In this document: piece after piece, positions 23,977 to 32,827 of the stretch | How the letters are laid out: every line of letters begins with the position of its first letter | Numbering within the stretch: the first letter of the stretch is position 1 | Assembly: GCA_004340125.1 (NCBI GenBank) | Contig: SLUK01000009.1 | Coordinates: forward strand, 4,374-68,373 | Origin: Harryflintia acetispora | GTDB taxonomy: Bacteria; Bacillota; Clostridia; Oscillospirales; Ruminococcaceae | DNA length: 64,000 nt | Reading direction: 5' to 3' | Notes under the pieces: generated by a model | Seen by the model: the letters and a program-made list of their open reading frames with translations, nothing else | Database searches by the model: none | Told to the model about the DNA's origin: nothing | Made by a program: the position numbers and the translations under genes

Positions 23977-24845
23977 ATTTCTTCCTCCGAAATCATCACC
24001 AAATACTTTCCGTATTCTGTCTTCATTAGTGGTTGGGCTAGTTTTAAAAGCTGATCCTTATCGATAAAGCCTTTTCGGTAAGCGATCTCCTCTATACATG
24101 AAACGTAGAGTCCCTGGCGTTTTTGAATAATATTAACAAATGTTGAGGCCTCCTGCAACCCGTCGTATGTTCCTGTGTCCAACCATGCCATACCGCGGCC
24201 GAGCAGCTCGACCCGTAGCAGGCCACGAAGTAGGTACTCGTTATTTACCGACGTAATTTCCTTTTCACCGCGCGCAGAAGGCTTAATCTCTTTAGCAATC
24301 TCCACCACACTGTTATCGTAGAAATACAATCCCGGTATGGCATAATTCGATTTTGGTTTATTGGGCTTTTCTTCCAGGGAAAGGACGTTGCCATCAGAGT
24401 CGAATTCGACAATGCCGAACTCACTCGGATTCTGAACCGGATAACCGAATATTGTTGCACCTTTTTCACGGGAGGCAGCTCTTTGCAGAATTTCGGTAAA
24501 ACCGCGAGCGTAGAAAATATTATCCCCCAATACCAATGCGACCGAGTCCTTGTGGATAAATTTTTCTCCAATGATAAACGCTTCCGCAATACCGTTTGGC
24601 TTTTCCTGCACAGCATAGGTAAGGCTGAGACCAAGCTGTTTTCCATCCGTCAACAGTTCTTTAAAGGCAGGGATATCGCGAGGTGTTGAAATAATTAAAA
24701 TTTCTCGAATTCCTGCCAACATCAGGGTAGACAGCGGGTAATAAATCATCGGCTTGTCATAGATTGCGAGCATTTGCTTGGAAACCGCACGGGTCAGCGG
24801 ATAAAGGCGGGTACCAGAACCTCCTGCTAAAATAATTCCTTTCAT
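23973..24845 (-). CDS. rmlA: Glucose-1-phosphate thymidylyltransferase
   Basis: A 290-residue nucleotidyltransferase with the RmlA signature GGSGTRLYPLTRAVSKQMLAIYDKPMIYYPLSTL. Further conserved blocks are LVLGDNIFY, FGYPVQNPSEFGIVEFD and LDTGTYDGLQEAS. It makes dTDP-glucose from glucose 1-phosphate and dTTP, the first step for the dTDP-sugars of this island. It overlaps rmlB at one end and the epimerase gene at the other by four bases each, so three genes are tightly coupled. Confidence 0.95.
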   Translation of the reverse strand: MKGIILAGGSGTRLYPLTRAVSKQMLAIYDKPMIYYPLSTLMLAGIREILIISTPRDIPAFKELLTDGKQLGLSLTYAVQEKPNGIAEAFIIGEKFIHKDSVALVLGDNIFYARGFTEILQRAASREKGATIFGYPVQNPSEFGIVEFDSDGNVLSLEEKPNKPKSNYAIPGLYFYDNSVVEIAKEIKPSARGEKEITSVNNEYLLRGLLRVELLGRGMAWLDTGTYDGLQEASTFVNIIQKRQGLYVSCIEEIAYRKGFIDKDQLLKLAQPLMKTEYGKYLVMISEEEI

Positions 24846-25921
24846 GTCATATCACCCTTCTGAAATACGTCCTGCAAAATATCGATGGTTTCACAAATAC
24901 CGGTTTTAATATCATATCGTGATTTCCAACCGAGTTTAGACAGCTTTTCTGCATTCAACAGTGCTTTAGTTGCTGTTGAGTATCCTCTGCCTTCTATTTC
25001 ATCGGGCAGTTCGGATACCACCTTTGTTTGCGTGTATTGTGCAACAGTTTGAGCCAGTTCATACAATGTGATATCAGAACGATGGTCGCCTAAATTATAA
25101 GCCTGCCCAACCTCCCCACACAAAAGCACCCATAAGATACCTTGGACAGCATCAGCGGTATGAGCATAAGAGTAGAGCTGGTTTCCTTTACTTTTTAAGA
25201 TGATATCCTCTTTTGATAATCCTTTCTTTATAAACTGCGCAATCGCTTTTGTATCCGACATTCGCATTGTGGGGCCGTAGATACGCGGCAAGCGAATAGT
25301 GCAGGCATCCACATTTCGCTGTGTAATATAGGCTTGACAGAGCGTCTCGCTGGTGCGCTTCGCCTCTGGATAACCGGCACGTAGTGTATTACAGTTTATA
25401 TACCCACAATAATCCTCCGCAAAGTATTCTGTATCGCCACGGTTTTCTCCGTAAATTTCGACACTGGAAAGAAGTAAAAAACGGCTTTGCGTATTTTCAG
25501 CGGCAAGCTCCAAAAGATTGTGTGTTCCCATAATATTGGCAAGAATCGTGTTTATTGGTTCCTGTGAATATGCGAGTGGATGAGTCGTACTTGCGGCGTG
25601 AATCAAAAAATCCGGCGTATACGACAGCCTGAGCGGATTACTGATATCATGTGGCAGAAAAGAAAATTCCTCTTGATCATACCATTTGTAAAAACGTTTT
25701 TTTGCCACTGCTTCATTCCTACCAGAGGCTATGATATGGCAGCGCGACTCCTTAGAAGAACGCATATTTCGTACCATAATCACGTCTACCAAGAGGCTGC
25801 CTATCATCCCTGAAGCGCCAGAAATAAAAATGGTCTTTCCATTAAGTTTCTCCCACATTGGAAAATCCAAAAGTAGACGATCGAGTATCTGTTGGTACTT
25901 TTTATTTTCCAACAATCGCAT
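24842..25921 (-). CDS. NAD-dependent epimerase/dehydratase
   Basis: A 359-residue extended SDR. A Rossmann motif GASGMIGSLLVDVI lies about 30 residues in, after a leader that contains FPMWEKLNGKTIFIS. The YPEAKRTSE motif supplies the YxxxK pair, preceded by LLLSSVEIYG. It follows an IspD/TarI-like cytidylyltransferase by 12 bp. Such pairs occur in capsule loci, where the pair may make a CDP-linked sugar or alditol. The exact reaction cannot be read from sequence. The N-terminal extension relative to RmlB is typical of this subfamily. Confidence 0.85.
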   Translation of the reverse strand: MRLLENKKYQQILDRLLLDFPMWEKLNGKTIFISGASGMIGSLLVDVIMVRNMRSSKESRCHIIASGRNEAVAKKRFYKWYDQEEFSFLPHDISNPLRLSYTPDFLIHAASTTHPLAYSQEPINTILANIMGTHNLLELAAENTQSRFLLLSSVEIYGENRGDTEYFAEDYCGYINCNTLRAGYPEAKRTSETLCQAYITQRNVDACTIRLPRIYGPTMRMSDTKAIAQFIKKGLSKEDIILKSKGNQLYSYAHTADAVQGILWVLLCGEVGQAYNLGDHRSDITLYELAQTVAQYTQTKVVSELPDEIEGRGYSTATKALLNAEKLSKLGWKSRYDIKTGICETIDILQDVFQKGDMT

Positions 25922-25933
25922 TTTTAAAATCTC

Positions 25934-26653
25934 CTATTTCAGCCAACTATCCTTTTCCATCTTTATATACGTCTTAAACATCTCAAGATCGTCTTTGGTA
26001 GTCAACTTAATGTTTTTTTCAGAACCTGCAGCCAAATAAAGGCGCTCTCCCAAATCCACCATCAATGTATTTGCATAAGTAGAGTTTTGAATTCCAACTC
26101 CCTCTGCAAATGCTTTTTCATAAGCCCAAAGCAACTTTTTAAAGCGATAAGCCTGTGGCGTGGATACGCGTCGCAACATATCACGCGGGATATACCGTGT
26201 TGTGGAAATTTCATCATCATCCGCCACAAATATCTGTTCTGTATACGGAAGCGATGTTACAGCATTGCCATACTGCCTACACTTGATTAGGATATCGTTT
26301 AGCACTCCATTATCTACCATGGGGCGTATTCCGTCATGTATGACGATAATGTCATCGGAAGTACACACCTCCTTTAAGTTGAACACACCATTGCGAATGG
26401 ATTCCTGCGCGGTCGCTCCGCCCGAAACAACCCATTTGAGCTTATCAATATTGAATTGTTTCGCATAGGCCCATAGAATATCGTGCCATCCGTCAAGGCA
26501 AACCACTTCTATTGCATCGATTTCAGGATGCCTTTGAAAGCCTTCCAATGTATAAACCAAGACGGGTTTATCATATACATTTAAAAATTGCTTTGGGATA
26601 TCCTGCTGCATCCGGTGACCGCTGCCGCCGGCGATTATTATTGCAATATCCAT
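25934..26653 (-). CDS. IspD/TarI-family cytidylyltransferase
   Basis: A 239-residue cytidylyltransferase. Its nucleotide-binding N-terminus IIAGGSGHRMQQDIPKQFLNVYDKPVLVYTL and the central VIHDGIRPMVDN block are those of IspD/TarI enzymes. A TarI-like role (making CDP-ribitol or a related CDP-alditol or CDP-sugar phosphate) fits better than isoprenoid IspD, because the gene lies inside the glycan island beside a CDP-glycerol glycerophosphotransferase-like protein. No TarJ-type dehydrogenase adjoins; the SDR at 24842 may take that place. Confidence 0.85.
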   Translation of the reverse strand: MDIAIIIAGGSGHRMQQDIPKQFLNVYDKPVLVYTLEGFQRHPEIDAIEVVCLDGWHDILWAYAKQFNIDKLKWVVSGGATAQESIRNGVFNLKEVCTSDDIIVIHDGIRPMVDNGVLNDILIKCRQYGNAVTSLPYTEQIFVADDDEISTTRYIPRDMLRRVSTPQAYRFKKLLWAYEKAFAEGVGIQNSTYANTLMVDLGERLYLAAGSEKNIKLTTKDDLEMFKTYIKMEKDSWLK

Positions 26654-26704
26654 TTAATCCTGCCTTTCTGCAAAATGCTAATATTTTGCCAATAAAAATG
26701 CATT

Positions 26705-27136
26705 TTAAAATTTTCCGATGATTAAAGCACCTTCAGGTACGTCTTTTGTCACTATAGCCCCAGCCCCGATACAAGCGTACTCGCCAATTTCCACACCCGG
26801 AAGAATAGTGGCATTGGCTCCAATAGACGCGCCTTTATGTATATGTATTCTTTCCAGCTTAAAGTTTTTATTTTTCGAGATCGGATATTTGTCGTTACAA
26901 AATGTTGCATTTGGTCCAATAAAAACATTATCATCAATGGTCATTCCATTCCAAATTTGGACACCACACTTAATTGTAACATTATTTCCAATTACAACAT
27001 TACTCTCAATTAAGCAGTGACTGCAAATGTTGCAACCGTTTCCTATCTTAGCTCCATCCAGTACAACACAGAATTGCCAAATATTTGTGCCCTCTCCAAT
27101 GTGCTTGCTTGTCACATCAGACAATGGATGTATCAC
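26705..27136 (-). CDS. Hexapeptide-repeat acyltransferase (FdtC/WbpD-like)
   Basis: A 143-residue left-handed beta-helix acetyltransferase. Hexapeptide repeats run from IGEGTNIWQFCVVLDGAKIGNGCNIC through VIGNNVTIKCGVQIW and VEIGEYACIGAGAIVTKDVPEGA. The N-terminus MIHPLSDV is typical of 3-N-acetyltransferases acting on dTDP- or UDP-amino sugars. With FdtA- and FdtB-like genes at 31357 and 30266 it would complete dTDP-3-acetamido-3,6-dideoxyhexose. The C-terminus stops directly after the last coil and is a little short for the family. Confidence 0.8.
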   Translation of the reverse strand: MIHPLSDVTSKHIGEGTNIWQFCVVLDGAKIGNGCNICSHCLIESNVVIGNNVTIKCGVQIWNGMTIDDNVFIGPNATFCNDKYPISKNKNFKLERIHIHKGASIGANATILPGVEIGEYACIGAGAIVTKDVPEGALIIGKF

Positions 27137-27151
27137 TATTTTCCCCCCCGT

Positions 27152-28618
27152 TCATTTTACATGACAAGTTAATGCAGTATCCTCTATTAAGATGTCCCTA
27201 ATTCTGTCGATAGAATGTCCATCACTCAAAAGATACTCTTTTTTAAGTACAGCTTCTCTTTTCTCTTTTAAGGAATCTTTTCCTTCCCTAAGCGCATCCA
27301 AGCAAGAATCAACCTGATCAACATTGACACAATGATAAAATCCGCACGCTACGCTACTGCCAAAGCGGTTGAAAACCTCTTTTTTATGTATATATATTAC
27401 AGGCTTTGCCGTTACAATAAATTCAAACATCATAGAGCTTAAATCTGATACCAAAACCGTAGCACGAGTAAAGGATAAGTCATAGGATGCATTCGTATCT
27501 ATCTCACAATTTGGGTACTGTTTAAATAAGGCTTGAAAATCTTCCCATTTTTTTCTACCCCAATTAATTGAGATCTCTGATTGCATCAATGGGTGAGGGC
27601 GAAATATGTAATAAACATCTGAATGTTTCTGTACTAACTCAAAGAAATACTCATATAAATCAAAGAAACTACATGTTCCTTCTGTAAATCGCCATCTTGG
27701 TGTATACAAAATGATTTGTTTGTATTTTTTACTATCATCTACGGAGGCTAGTGAAAGCATTTTAATCTTTTCAAATTTTGGACTTCCAACAGTAGCAATG
27801 GTAGTCCTGGCCCCAGGACATTTATGCTTATAGCTTTCATAAATTTCTGTTAGCTTTTCATTTTCTGTAAACACAAAATCAAAGTGTTTTAGCTCATTGA
27901 ATCCGCAAACGGTATCTTGAGTTTCTCCGGAGGCTGAACATGTAGCATAAGGAATATAACAAGTCTTTCCTATTTGTTTTGCTGCAATGTGCGACAGTGC
28001 CTTCGGCTGCTTGGAAAGATAATGTCTGTTGTAAAAGACATAATCCGCCGTAATTTCATGTAAGTTAATCCACCGTTTATCCTCTTCTATATATCCCTTG
28101 ATATATGGAAGCCCAAGGGACTCTAAAAAATTACAAGCATGATAATGAACAATGTTATCATGCAACATTTCAGGACCAGCGAGGATGGATACTCTAAATC
28201 GAGCATCTTTTTGTAAGCGATGATATAAGGCGTCAAATGTATTCCAAAATTCACCCCCATCACAATAAAAAACAACATGAATCAAGTTATGCTCTTTCCT
28301 TACTTTTCTTAAATTTTTTTTATATTGTAAAACCCTCGCTCGCTGTGAATCTGTTTTCAAGTTGGTTGCTTTATATTGCATTCTCCCCCTCAAAGCCAAC
28401 AGTAGTGGGATGGCAATTCCTCCTACACCAAGAAAAACTCCGCCGACAAATAAAGCTACACCAAAAAGAAAGAAACTGGCTCCAGTAAATGCTATCATAG
28501 CCAAAATTCCGGCTAAGGAAGCCATGTACCCTAATTCCCGCATGGGTCGATCGTAGCCCTTTTTTTTCAAAAACTGGATGCCTTTCAATATAAAGGCTGA
28601 TAAAGGTACAACGCTCAT
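27152..28618 (-). CDS. CDP-glycerol glycerophosphotransferase-like protein (TagB/TagF type)
   Basis: A 488-residue protein. After about 30 residues come two to three hydrophobic segments (YMASLAGILAMIAFTGASFFLFGVALFVGGVFLGVGGIAIPLLLAL). A GT-B-like catalytic region follows with IILYTPRWR, YYIFRPHPLM and VLVSDLSSMMFEFIVTAKPVIYI, the hallmark motifs of TagB/TagF polyol phosphate transferases (H-P-L and the SDxSS block). It would add a polyol phosphate to a lipid-linked glycan at the membrane. ATG at 28618 overlaps the upstream stop codon (ATGA). The longer upstream frame is not supported. Confidence 0.8.
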   Translation of the reverse strand: MSVVPLSAFILKGIQFLKKKGYDRPMRELGYMASLAGILAMIAFTGASFFLFGVALFVGGVFLGVGGIAIPLLLALRGRMQYKATNLKTDSQRARVLQYKKNLRKVRKEHNLIHVVFYCDGGEFWNTFDALYHRLQKDARFRVSILAGPEMLHDNIVHYHACNFLESLGLPYIKGYIEEDKRWINLHEITADYVFYNRHYLSKQPKALSHIAAKQIGKTCYIPYATCSASGETQDTVCGFNELKHFDFVFTENEKLTEIYESYKHKCPGARTTIATVGSPKFEKIKMLSLASVDDSKKYKQIILYTPRWRFTEGTCSFFDLYEYFFELVQKHSDVYYIFRPHPLMQSEISINWGRKKWEDFQALFKQYPNCEIDTNASYDLSFTRATVLVSDLSSMMFEFIVTAKPVIYIHKKEVFNRFGSSVACGFYHCVNVDQVDSCLDALREGKDSLKEKREAVLKKEYLLSDGHSIDRIRDILIEDTALTCHVK

Positions 28619-30207
28619 ATGGACATCCCACCGTTTCTTCTTTTGAAGTATGTTTGAAATTTGGCTACTAATTTCATTGAAACAACAATGCATTCCGCTG
28701 CTATCATAAAAAATCCAATCCAACAAAGTGCCACAGATAAATATATAAAGAAAGTATATGAAAACAGAGCCGTAAATAAAGGTATTATCGTTCCGGCCGT
28801 CTGTGTTAAACGTAGAAGAGCAGCGATAATAACGCACCCCAATCCCACTTTCATTCCGCGCTTGATATTTCTTTTCTCAAATATTCTTTGTAGATTAACC
28901 TTCAAATCACAAATATCTGCATTTCTGTTGAATAAAAAGCATGGCATGCTGGTTTTGTCAACATCTGGGCTATGGGCATTCAAACAGCAAACGATATCCT
29001 CGTCTTCAACCAAAATATCAACAAGTTGCCCTTCTCTATTCAGTTCAACCAAAGGAATATGAAGTATGTCCTGTGCATCCCTAAAACGATAGACCCATCG
29101 TGCATTTTCTTCAATATATTGTTGGGATTTTGCCACGTACTCCCGTCGTCTGTTATTATCTAAAAGGAGCTGCTTACACAAAGTCCGTGCATCGTAAGGG
29201 GAGGAAAAGGTCGGTATTTCTAAATAGCCTTTTGTTAAGTCACGAAGCTCGGAACTCTCAGAAGCCAACAGACAGGCATTTGATGCCATAACATCAAAGG
29301 CACGCCAAGAAAACGCATGGCCAGCCGCCTGTGGATGCATAGGACAAAGGGACACCTTTGAACTGTTATAAAATGAGCAATTTTCTTCCAACGTCCAGAC
29401 GCGCTGCGGATTGTAAGCTGCTACTAGTTGAGGCATAAATTCCGCAAAATCGTTCCACCTAGCGTGATGTCCACTGATGGTTAATCCGAGGTCGAGCATA
29501 TTGGACAAAGTTAACCAACGATAGTCAAAAAGCGAATATATTTTCTTCTTGTCCCATCCATAGAGTTCTTTTTCGCCTTTTAAATACTTATTGAGGTAAT
29601 AGTCAGGGTTTACATTTCCTGTCGTCAAGCTTTCTTCAACAATAGATTTAAACTCTGTCAGCAAATCGTTGCGTTTGAGATTTCGAGATACCGTTAAATC
29701 TGTCCAGAGACGCGCCCCTAAAAAGGAAACATTCATAGTTTGTTCCATCGGAACAGCTTTTATCGATGTGGCATTCGGCATATAAAAGATGTTGGATGGG
29801 GAAAACCCCCAACTCAAATATTGGGAATTCCAGCTATTAGTAATCGTAAAGATCTTATATCTACCTATATTCGCTTTTATATATTCCGAATCACACAAAT
29901 ATTCCGGACTATCACCATCCCAGATTATAATTGGGAGATCAAAATACTCTAAAAATGATTTTGGAATCCTGTGATTAAAAGTGATAATTAGTTCCGGATC
30001 AAAGTGAATAGCGGCATCCAAAAGCAATTTATTTAAATGTTTTTTGTGGACAATATTGGAGTTATATTGATTAAAATACGCAGTATTTAATATAAATACA
30101 TCGTTACCCTGCTCCTTAAGTTCCTTAGCGAATGCTTCAAAGTAGTACATCCGGCTATTTATTTCTACTTCCTGCATTTTGTAGTAACTAACGATTATCC
30201 GTGCCAT
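28615..30207 (-). CDS. CgeB-like glycosyltransferase with C-terminal membrane hairpin
   Basis: A 530-residue protein. The first 400 residues follow the spore-coat CgeB/DUF3880-plus-GT1 pattern: MARIIVSYYKMQEVEINSRMYYFEAF, then LITFNHRIPKSFLEYFDLPIIIWDGDS, then SWRAFDVMASNACLLASESSELRDL with the carboxylate-rich end motif. Two hydrophobic segments near 455-515 (VGLGCVIIAALLRL..., IYLSVALCWIGFFMIAAECIVV) would anchor it. The adjacent TagF-like protein has hydrophobic segments at its N-terminus, and the two genes overlap by four bases, so the pair may sit together in the membrane. Sugar donor unknown. Confidence 0.75.
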   Translation of the reverse strand: MARIIVSYYKMQEVEINSRMYYFEAFAKELKEQGNDVFILNTAYFNQYNSNIVHKKHLNKLLLDAAIHFDPELIITFNHRIPKSFLEYFDLPIIIWDGDSPEYLCDSEYIKANIGRYKIFTITNSWNSQYLSWGFSPSNIFYMPNATSIKAVPMEQTMNVSFLGARLWTDLTVSRNLKRNDLLTEFKSIVEESLTTGNVNPDYYLNKYLKGEKELYGWDKKKIYSLFDYRWLTLSNMLDLGLTISGHHARWNDFAEFMPQLVAAYNPQRVWTLEENCSFYNSSKVSLCPMHPQAAGHAFSWRAFDVMASNACLLASESSELRDLTKGYLEIPTFSSPYDARTLCKQLLLDNNRRREYVAKSQQYIEENARWVYRFRDAQDILHIPLVELNREGQLVDILVEDEDIVCCLNAHSPDVDKTSMPCFLFNRNADICDLKVNLQRIFEKRNIKRGMKVGLGCVIIAALLRLTQTAGTIIPLFTALFSYTFFIYLSVALCWIGFFMIAAECIVVSMKLVAKFQTYFKRRNGGMSI

Positions 30208-30265
30208 ATACCTCTCCCGTACCTGTAAAATGAACTTAGTGTAATGTTTGTTGCTAATAAAAATT

Positions 30266-31360
30266 CTAGAAACCGTTTAACACATTAATCACATAATCAA
30301 TCTGATCATCTGGCATTCCATAATAAATCGGCAGGCTCAGTTCCTGCATTGCGGACCTCTCCGCTACAGGGAAATCCCCCTTGTGGTACCCAAGATCGCG
30401 GTAAGCTTGATGCAGATGCATCGCCACTGGGTAATGGATCTGATAGCCAATACCGTGCTTACAAAGATGCTCTTCGAGCCGGGGACGGTCTTTGGCCATC
30501 ACAGCAAATAAGTGCCAGGCGTGCACACTGTCTGGATTGACGGCGGGGAGCTGTATTATTGGGTTTTTGATTCCTGCCAAATAGCGTTGTGCGATCCGTG
30601 ACCGACTCTCATGCCAGCGCTCAAGGCAGTCGAGCTTAATGTCGAGTAATGCCGCCTGAAGCTCGTCAAGGCGAGAATTAAAACCCTTGTATTCGTGCAT
30701 GTATTTTTTGTGTGAGCCGTAATTCCCCAGCGCGCGCACCATGTCGGCAATACTGTCGGAATTGGTGCAAACCGCGCCGCCGTCACCTAGCGCCCCGAGG
30801 TTTTTTCCGGGATAGAAGCTAAAGCCCGCGGCATCGCCAAGGCTGCCCGCACGGCAACCTTTGTAGGAGGCTCCGTGCGCCTGTGCGGCGTCTTCAAGCA
30901 ACAGTAGATTATGTTGCTTGGCGATGGCAGCAATTTCGTCGAAACGGCCCACTTGTCCATACAGATGCACCGGGATAATTGCTTTGGTCCGGGGGGTAAT
31001 CGCAGCTTCCACAAGCATCGGATCAAGCGAATAATATTGAGATTCAATATCCACATATACCGGATTTGCTCCGGCGTATGTTACTGCTAACGCCGTTGCA
31101 ATGTAGGTCTGCGCTGGAACAATCACTTCATCGCCCTTGCCAATACCCGCCGCCAGCAGTATCATATGCAATGCATCAAGACCATTTCCACATCCAATGC
31201 AGTGAGAAGTTCCACAAAAACGGGCAAAATCCTTCTCAAATTTATCGCAATACTGACCGCCGATGAACCAGTTGGCATCGTAAACCTTAACAAAAGTATC
31301 AATCATTTTGTTTCGAATTTCTCCGTGCATGGGAGAAAAATCTGAGAACGGAACCCTCAT
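30266..31360 (-). CDS. DegT-family sugar 3-aminotransferase (FdtB/QdtB-like)
   Basis: A 364-residue PLP-dependent DegT/DnrJ/EryC1 aminotransferase. The PLP lysine lies in SFYPGKNLGALGDGGAVCTN, with LLEDAAQAHGASYKG before it. It overlaps the ketoisomerase gene at 31357 by four bases, and a hexapeptide acetyltransferase lies at 26705. That trio matches FdtA-FdtB-FdtC or QdtA-QdtB-QdtC, which make dTDP-3-acetamido-3,6-dideoxygalactose or -glucose from the RmlB product. The choice between the two sugars depends on the ketoisomerase and cannot be read here. Confidence 0.88.
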   Translation of the reverse strand: MRVPFSDFSPMHGEIRNKMIDTFVKVYDANWFIGGQYCDKFEKDFARFCGTSHCIGCGNGLDALHMILLAAGIGKGDEVIVPAQTYIATALAVTYAGANPVYVDIESQYYSLDPMLVEAAITPRTKAIIPVHLYGQVGRFDEIAAIAKQHNLLLLEDAAQAHGASYKGCRAGSLGDAAGFSFYPGKNLGALGDGGAVCTNSDSIADMVRALGNYGSHKKYMHEYKGFNSRLDELQAALLDIKLDCLERWHESRSRIAQRYLAGIKNPIIQLPAVNPDSVHAWHLFAVMAKDRPRLEEHLCKHGIGYQIHYPVAMHLHQAYRDLGYHKGDFPVAERSAMQELSLPIYYGMPDDQIDYVINVLNGF

Positions 31361-31764
31361 ATCTGTTTCTCCTTCAAGTAAGCCAAGAAGCTATTATAAT
31401 CCCTGATGTAATCGTCCTCGCTATAGTACTCGGAAGCGAGCACCAACAACACGGCCCCTGATGAAAAATCGTACATCTCCCTCCAAGTATCGGGACCAAC
31501 ATATAAACCGGTACTTGGATCATCCAATAGGATATTCTCCTGAGTTTTCCCGTCATCCAACAAGATTTTACAACTTCCATGGATACAGATAAGATATTGC
31601 TCTAACGTTTTATGGGAGTGAAAGCCGCGACGCGCCCCCTGGGCAACATCGAAAATATAATAGATACGTTTGATATCAAACGGAATGTCTCGACGAGCCT
31701 CTAGAAAGGTCAGCATTCCCGTATCGTTACGACGTTGAGCGAAGGTTGTCTTTTTAACATTCAC
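31357..31764 (-). CDS. dTDP-4-keto-6-deoxyglucose 3,4-ketoisomerase (FdtA/QdtA-like)
   Basis: A 135-residue cupin of the WxcM/FdtA family. The conserved blocks RGFHSHKTLEQYLICIHGSCKILLDDG and LVLASEYYSEDDYIRDYNSFL are characteristic; the histidines of GFHSH lie in the active site. It moves the keto group from C4 to C3 so that the DegT aminotransferase can act. It lies four bp downstream of the GT2 gene and overlaps the aminotransferase start. Confidence 0.9.
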   Translation of the reverse strand: MNVKKTTFAQRRNDTGMLTFLEARRDIPFDIKRIYYIFDVAQGARRGFHSHKTLEQYLICIHGSCKILLDDGKTQENILLDDPSTGLYVGPDTWREMYDFSSGAVLLVLASEYYSEDDYIRDYNSFLAYLKEKQI

Positions 31765-31768
31765 TGTT

Positions 31769-32827
31769 TTATCCTCCTCGTTTTCTGTAGAGGGAAAGTT
31801 TGAATCTTGCCCATGCCTCCATATATTTTATAATATATCGGAAGCCAATTTGCCCTGTGGCAAACTTATAATAGATTCTATCTTTAAGATCAAACTGCAT
31901 ATTCCTTTGGTAGAACAGCTCGATTCCGCCGGCGAGCATTTCGTCCAACCGCATGTTAAAATACCCTTCAAATTGGCGGTCCTTACCGCTCCAGTCATAT
32001 TGGAAGAGAAAGTCACAAAAAAGTGCAAATGCCCGTTCCCGATCCTGTGGCTGAAAGAGGCCCAACAGATAATCTGCCAAGGTTAATGCACTGCCAATAA
32101 AATGGGTTTCCCAATCCGCAGTGAAGTAATGCTCACGAAAAATATCGAGCATCATCTGCTTACCTCTCAGTCGCTGCTCGAAGGAGTTAATGTCGCTGCG
32201 GTGAGTTAGCGATGGTGCGCCATCGCCATCGTGGTTCCAATAATAATAGGTGTTTTTTCTAACAATTGAATATTGCGGGGAGAGAACTGCCATCTGCGCA
32301 ATGAACACAACGTCCTCTTCCATGGTAAGTGTTGGAAAGTAAAGCTGGTGCTCAACCAAAAATGTGCGGCGGAAAAGCTTTCCCCACATCGCGCCGGAGG
32401 CAAACATCAAACCAGTGAACGAGTTCCTTCTGCGGCGATAACGCATATACTGGGACAATCCCCGATCCGAGCGACAGGTGTACTCGCCAATCACTACATC
32501 CATTTGATCACTTTTTTTCAGCAGATGCTCCAGCGCTCTGGGAGGATAGGTATCGTCACTGCCGCAGAAGGCAATCCACTCACCTGTGGCATACTGAATT
32601 CCACGGTTTGAAGTTTCAGCAACACCGACATTTTTTTGATGATAGACATGTACTCGTGCATCTTTGCAGGCATAGGCATCTAGGATTTCCCCAGTATGAT
32701 CAGGTGAACCGTCGTCAATCGCTACGATTTCAAAGTCGGAAAAGGATTGCGCAAGAATGGAATCTATAGTAGCTGCAATATATTTTTCATGATTATATGC
32801 CGGAATAATGACGCTGATTTTCGGCAT
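31769..32827 (-). CDS. Family 2 glycosyltransferase
   Basis: A 352-residue GT-A glycosyltransferase. The N-terminus ISVIIPAYNHEKYIAATIDSILAQSFSDFEIVAIDDGSPDHT is the standard GT2 donor-binding start, followed by the GSDDTYPP (DxD-like) motif. The rest is helical with no clear membrane anchor. It overlaps the upstream GT4 gene by 35 bp, which implies coupled translation. It adds one sugar to the growing repeat unit; donor and acceptor are unknown. Confidence 0.9.
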   Translation of the reverse strand: MPKISVIIPAYNHEKYIAATIDSILAQSFSDFEIVAIDDGSPDHTGEILDAYACKDARVHVYHQKNVGVAETSNRGIQYATGEWIAFCGSDDTYPPRALEHLLKKSDQMDVVIGEYTCRSDRGLSQYMRYRRRRNSFTGLMFASGAMWGKLFRRTFLVEHQLYFPTLTMEEDVVFIAQMAVLSPQYSIVRKNTYYYWNHDGDGAPSLTHRSDINSFEQRLRGKQMMLDIFREHYFTADWETHFIGSALTLADYLLGLFQPQDRERAFALFCDFLFQYDWSGKDRQFEGYFNMRLDEMLAGGIELFYQRNMQFDLKDRIYYKFATGQIGFRYIIKYMEAWARFKLSLYRKRGG

